Shown here one piece after another: positions 62,674-64,000 of a stretch of 64,000 nucleotides of DNA. Numbering within the stretch: the stretch's first letter is position 1; each line of letters begins with the position of its first letter. The notes beneath the pieces are model-generated. The model was not told the origin of the DNA. It saw nothing but the letters and a program-made list of their open reading frames with translations, and searched no databases. The stretch is from Pseudomonas argentinensis (GTDB lineage: Bacteria; Pseudomonadota; Gammaproteobacteria; Pseudomonadales; Pseudomonadaceae): assembly GCF_001839655.2 (NCBI RefSeq), contig NZ_CP056087.1, forward strand, positions 682,001-746,000, read 5' to 3'. The translations under genes and the position numbers were made by a program.

Positions 62674-64000
<1,327 letters not shown>

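Overview
The window is high-GC proteobacterial DNA and almost certainly comes from a Pseudomonas chromosome that is not P. aeruginosa. The gene families and several local gene orders match what I remember of P. aeruginosa PAO1: the vgrG1b/tse7 block, yrdA-prlC-yheV, triABC, the carbonic anhydrase-SulP pair, the metNIQ / znu-zur / thrB / polA / engB block, and argB-algC. A complete mannitol/arabitol operon (mtlR-mtlEFGKDYZ) is of the type described in P. fluorescens. These synteny statements are from memory and were not searched. I saw no tRNA, rRNA, CRISPR array, intact IS element or prophage. Layout: 1-6.3 kb (minus strand) is a type VI secretion spike-effector operon: VgrG, a DUF6484 protein, a DUF2169 adaptor-like protein, a ketosynthase-fold protein that has lost its catalytic residues, a PAAR-like/GHH2 nuclease effector, and the start of an immunity gene cut by the window edge. 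6.5-13.2 kb holds housekeeping and accessory genes: an HD hydrolase, a SolA-type amine oxidase, a GNAT acetyltransferase, a RES/Xre toxin-antitoxin pair with a perfect inverted repeat at its promoter, a gamma-carbonic-anhydrase-like protein, oligopeptidase A and YheV. 13.3-29.7 kb looks like an accessory block between yheV and the PA0069-type radical SAM gene. It holds a tctCBA tripartite carboxylate transporter divergent from an MFS transporter plus FAD-linked 2-hydroxyacid dehydrogenase, with two copies of one operator-like motif between them. It also holds a secreted unknown, a DUF1835 gene, an AraC regulator divergent from an SBF-like transporter, a frameshifted REP-associated transposase between REP pairs, and the triABC efflux operon. 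29.8-32.1 kb has the radical SAM gene behind a near-perfect LexA box and a beta-carbonic anhydrase. 32.3-43.5 kb is the mannitol regulon followed by pgi. Together these import polyols, oxidise mannitol to fructose (and arabitol to xylulose), phosphorylate the products and isomerise fructose-6-P. 43.9-47.8 kb is a second beta-carbonic anhydrase with a SulP bicarbonate/sulfate-type transporter, a SCO1/SenC copper chaperone and a GFA-family enzyme. 48.0-54.8 kb is metal and methionine uptake: metNIQ, a lipoprotein, znuBC-zur, and divergent znuA with two Zur-like boxes in between. 54.7-64 kb contains a VTT membrane protein, thrB, a DUF2782 protein, polA, an ErsA-like small RNA gene with an AlgU-type promoter, engB, a hexose-6-P mutarotase, a small uncertain ORF, argB and the 3' part of algC, which is the known ErsA target in P. 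aeruginosa. Several gaps carry short palindromic repeats: REP pairs, a 140-bp and a 190-bp MITE-like element, and an 88-bp element with 10-bp terminal inverted repeats. The best candidates for something new are the doubled operator between the two carboxylate transport units, the catalytically dead ketosynthase-like T6SS protein, the ErsA-like gene, and the palindromic elements.
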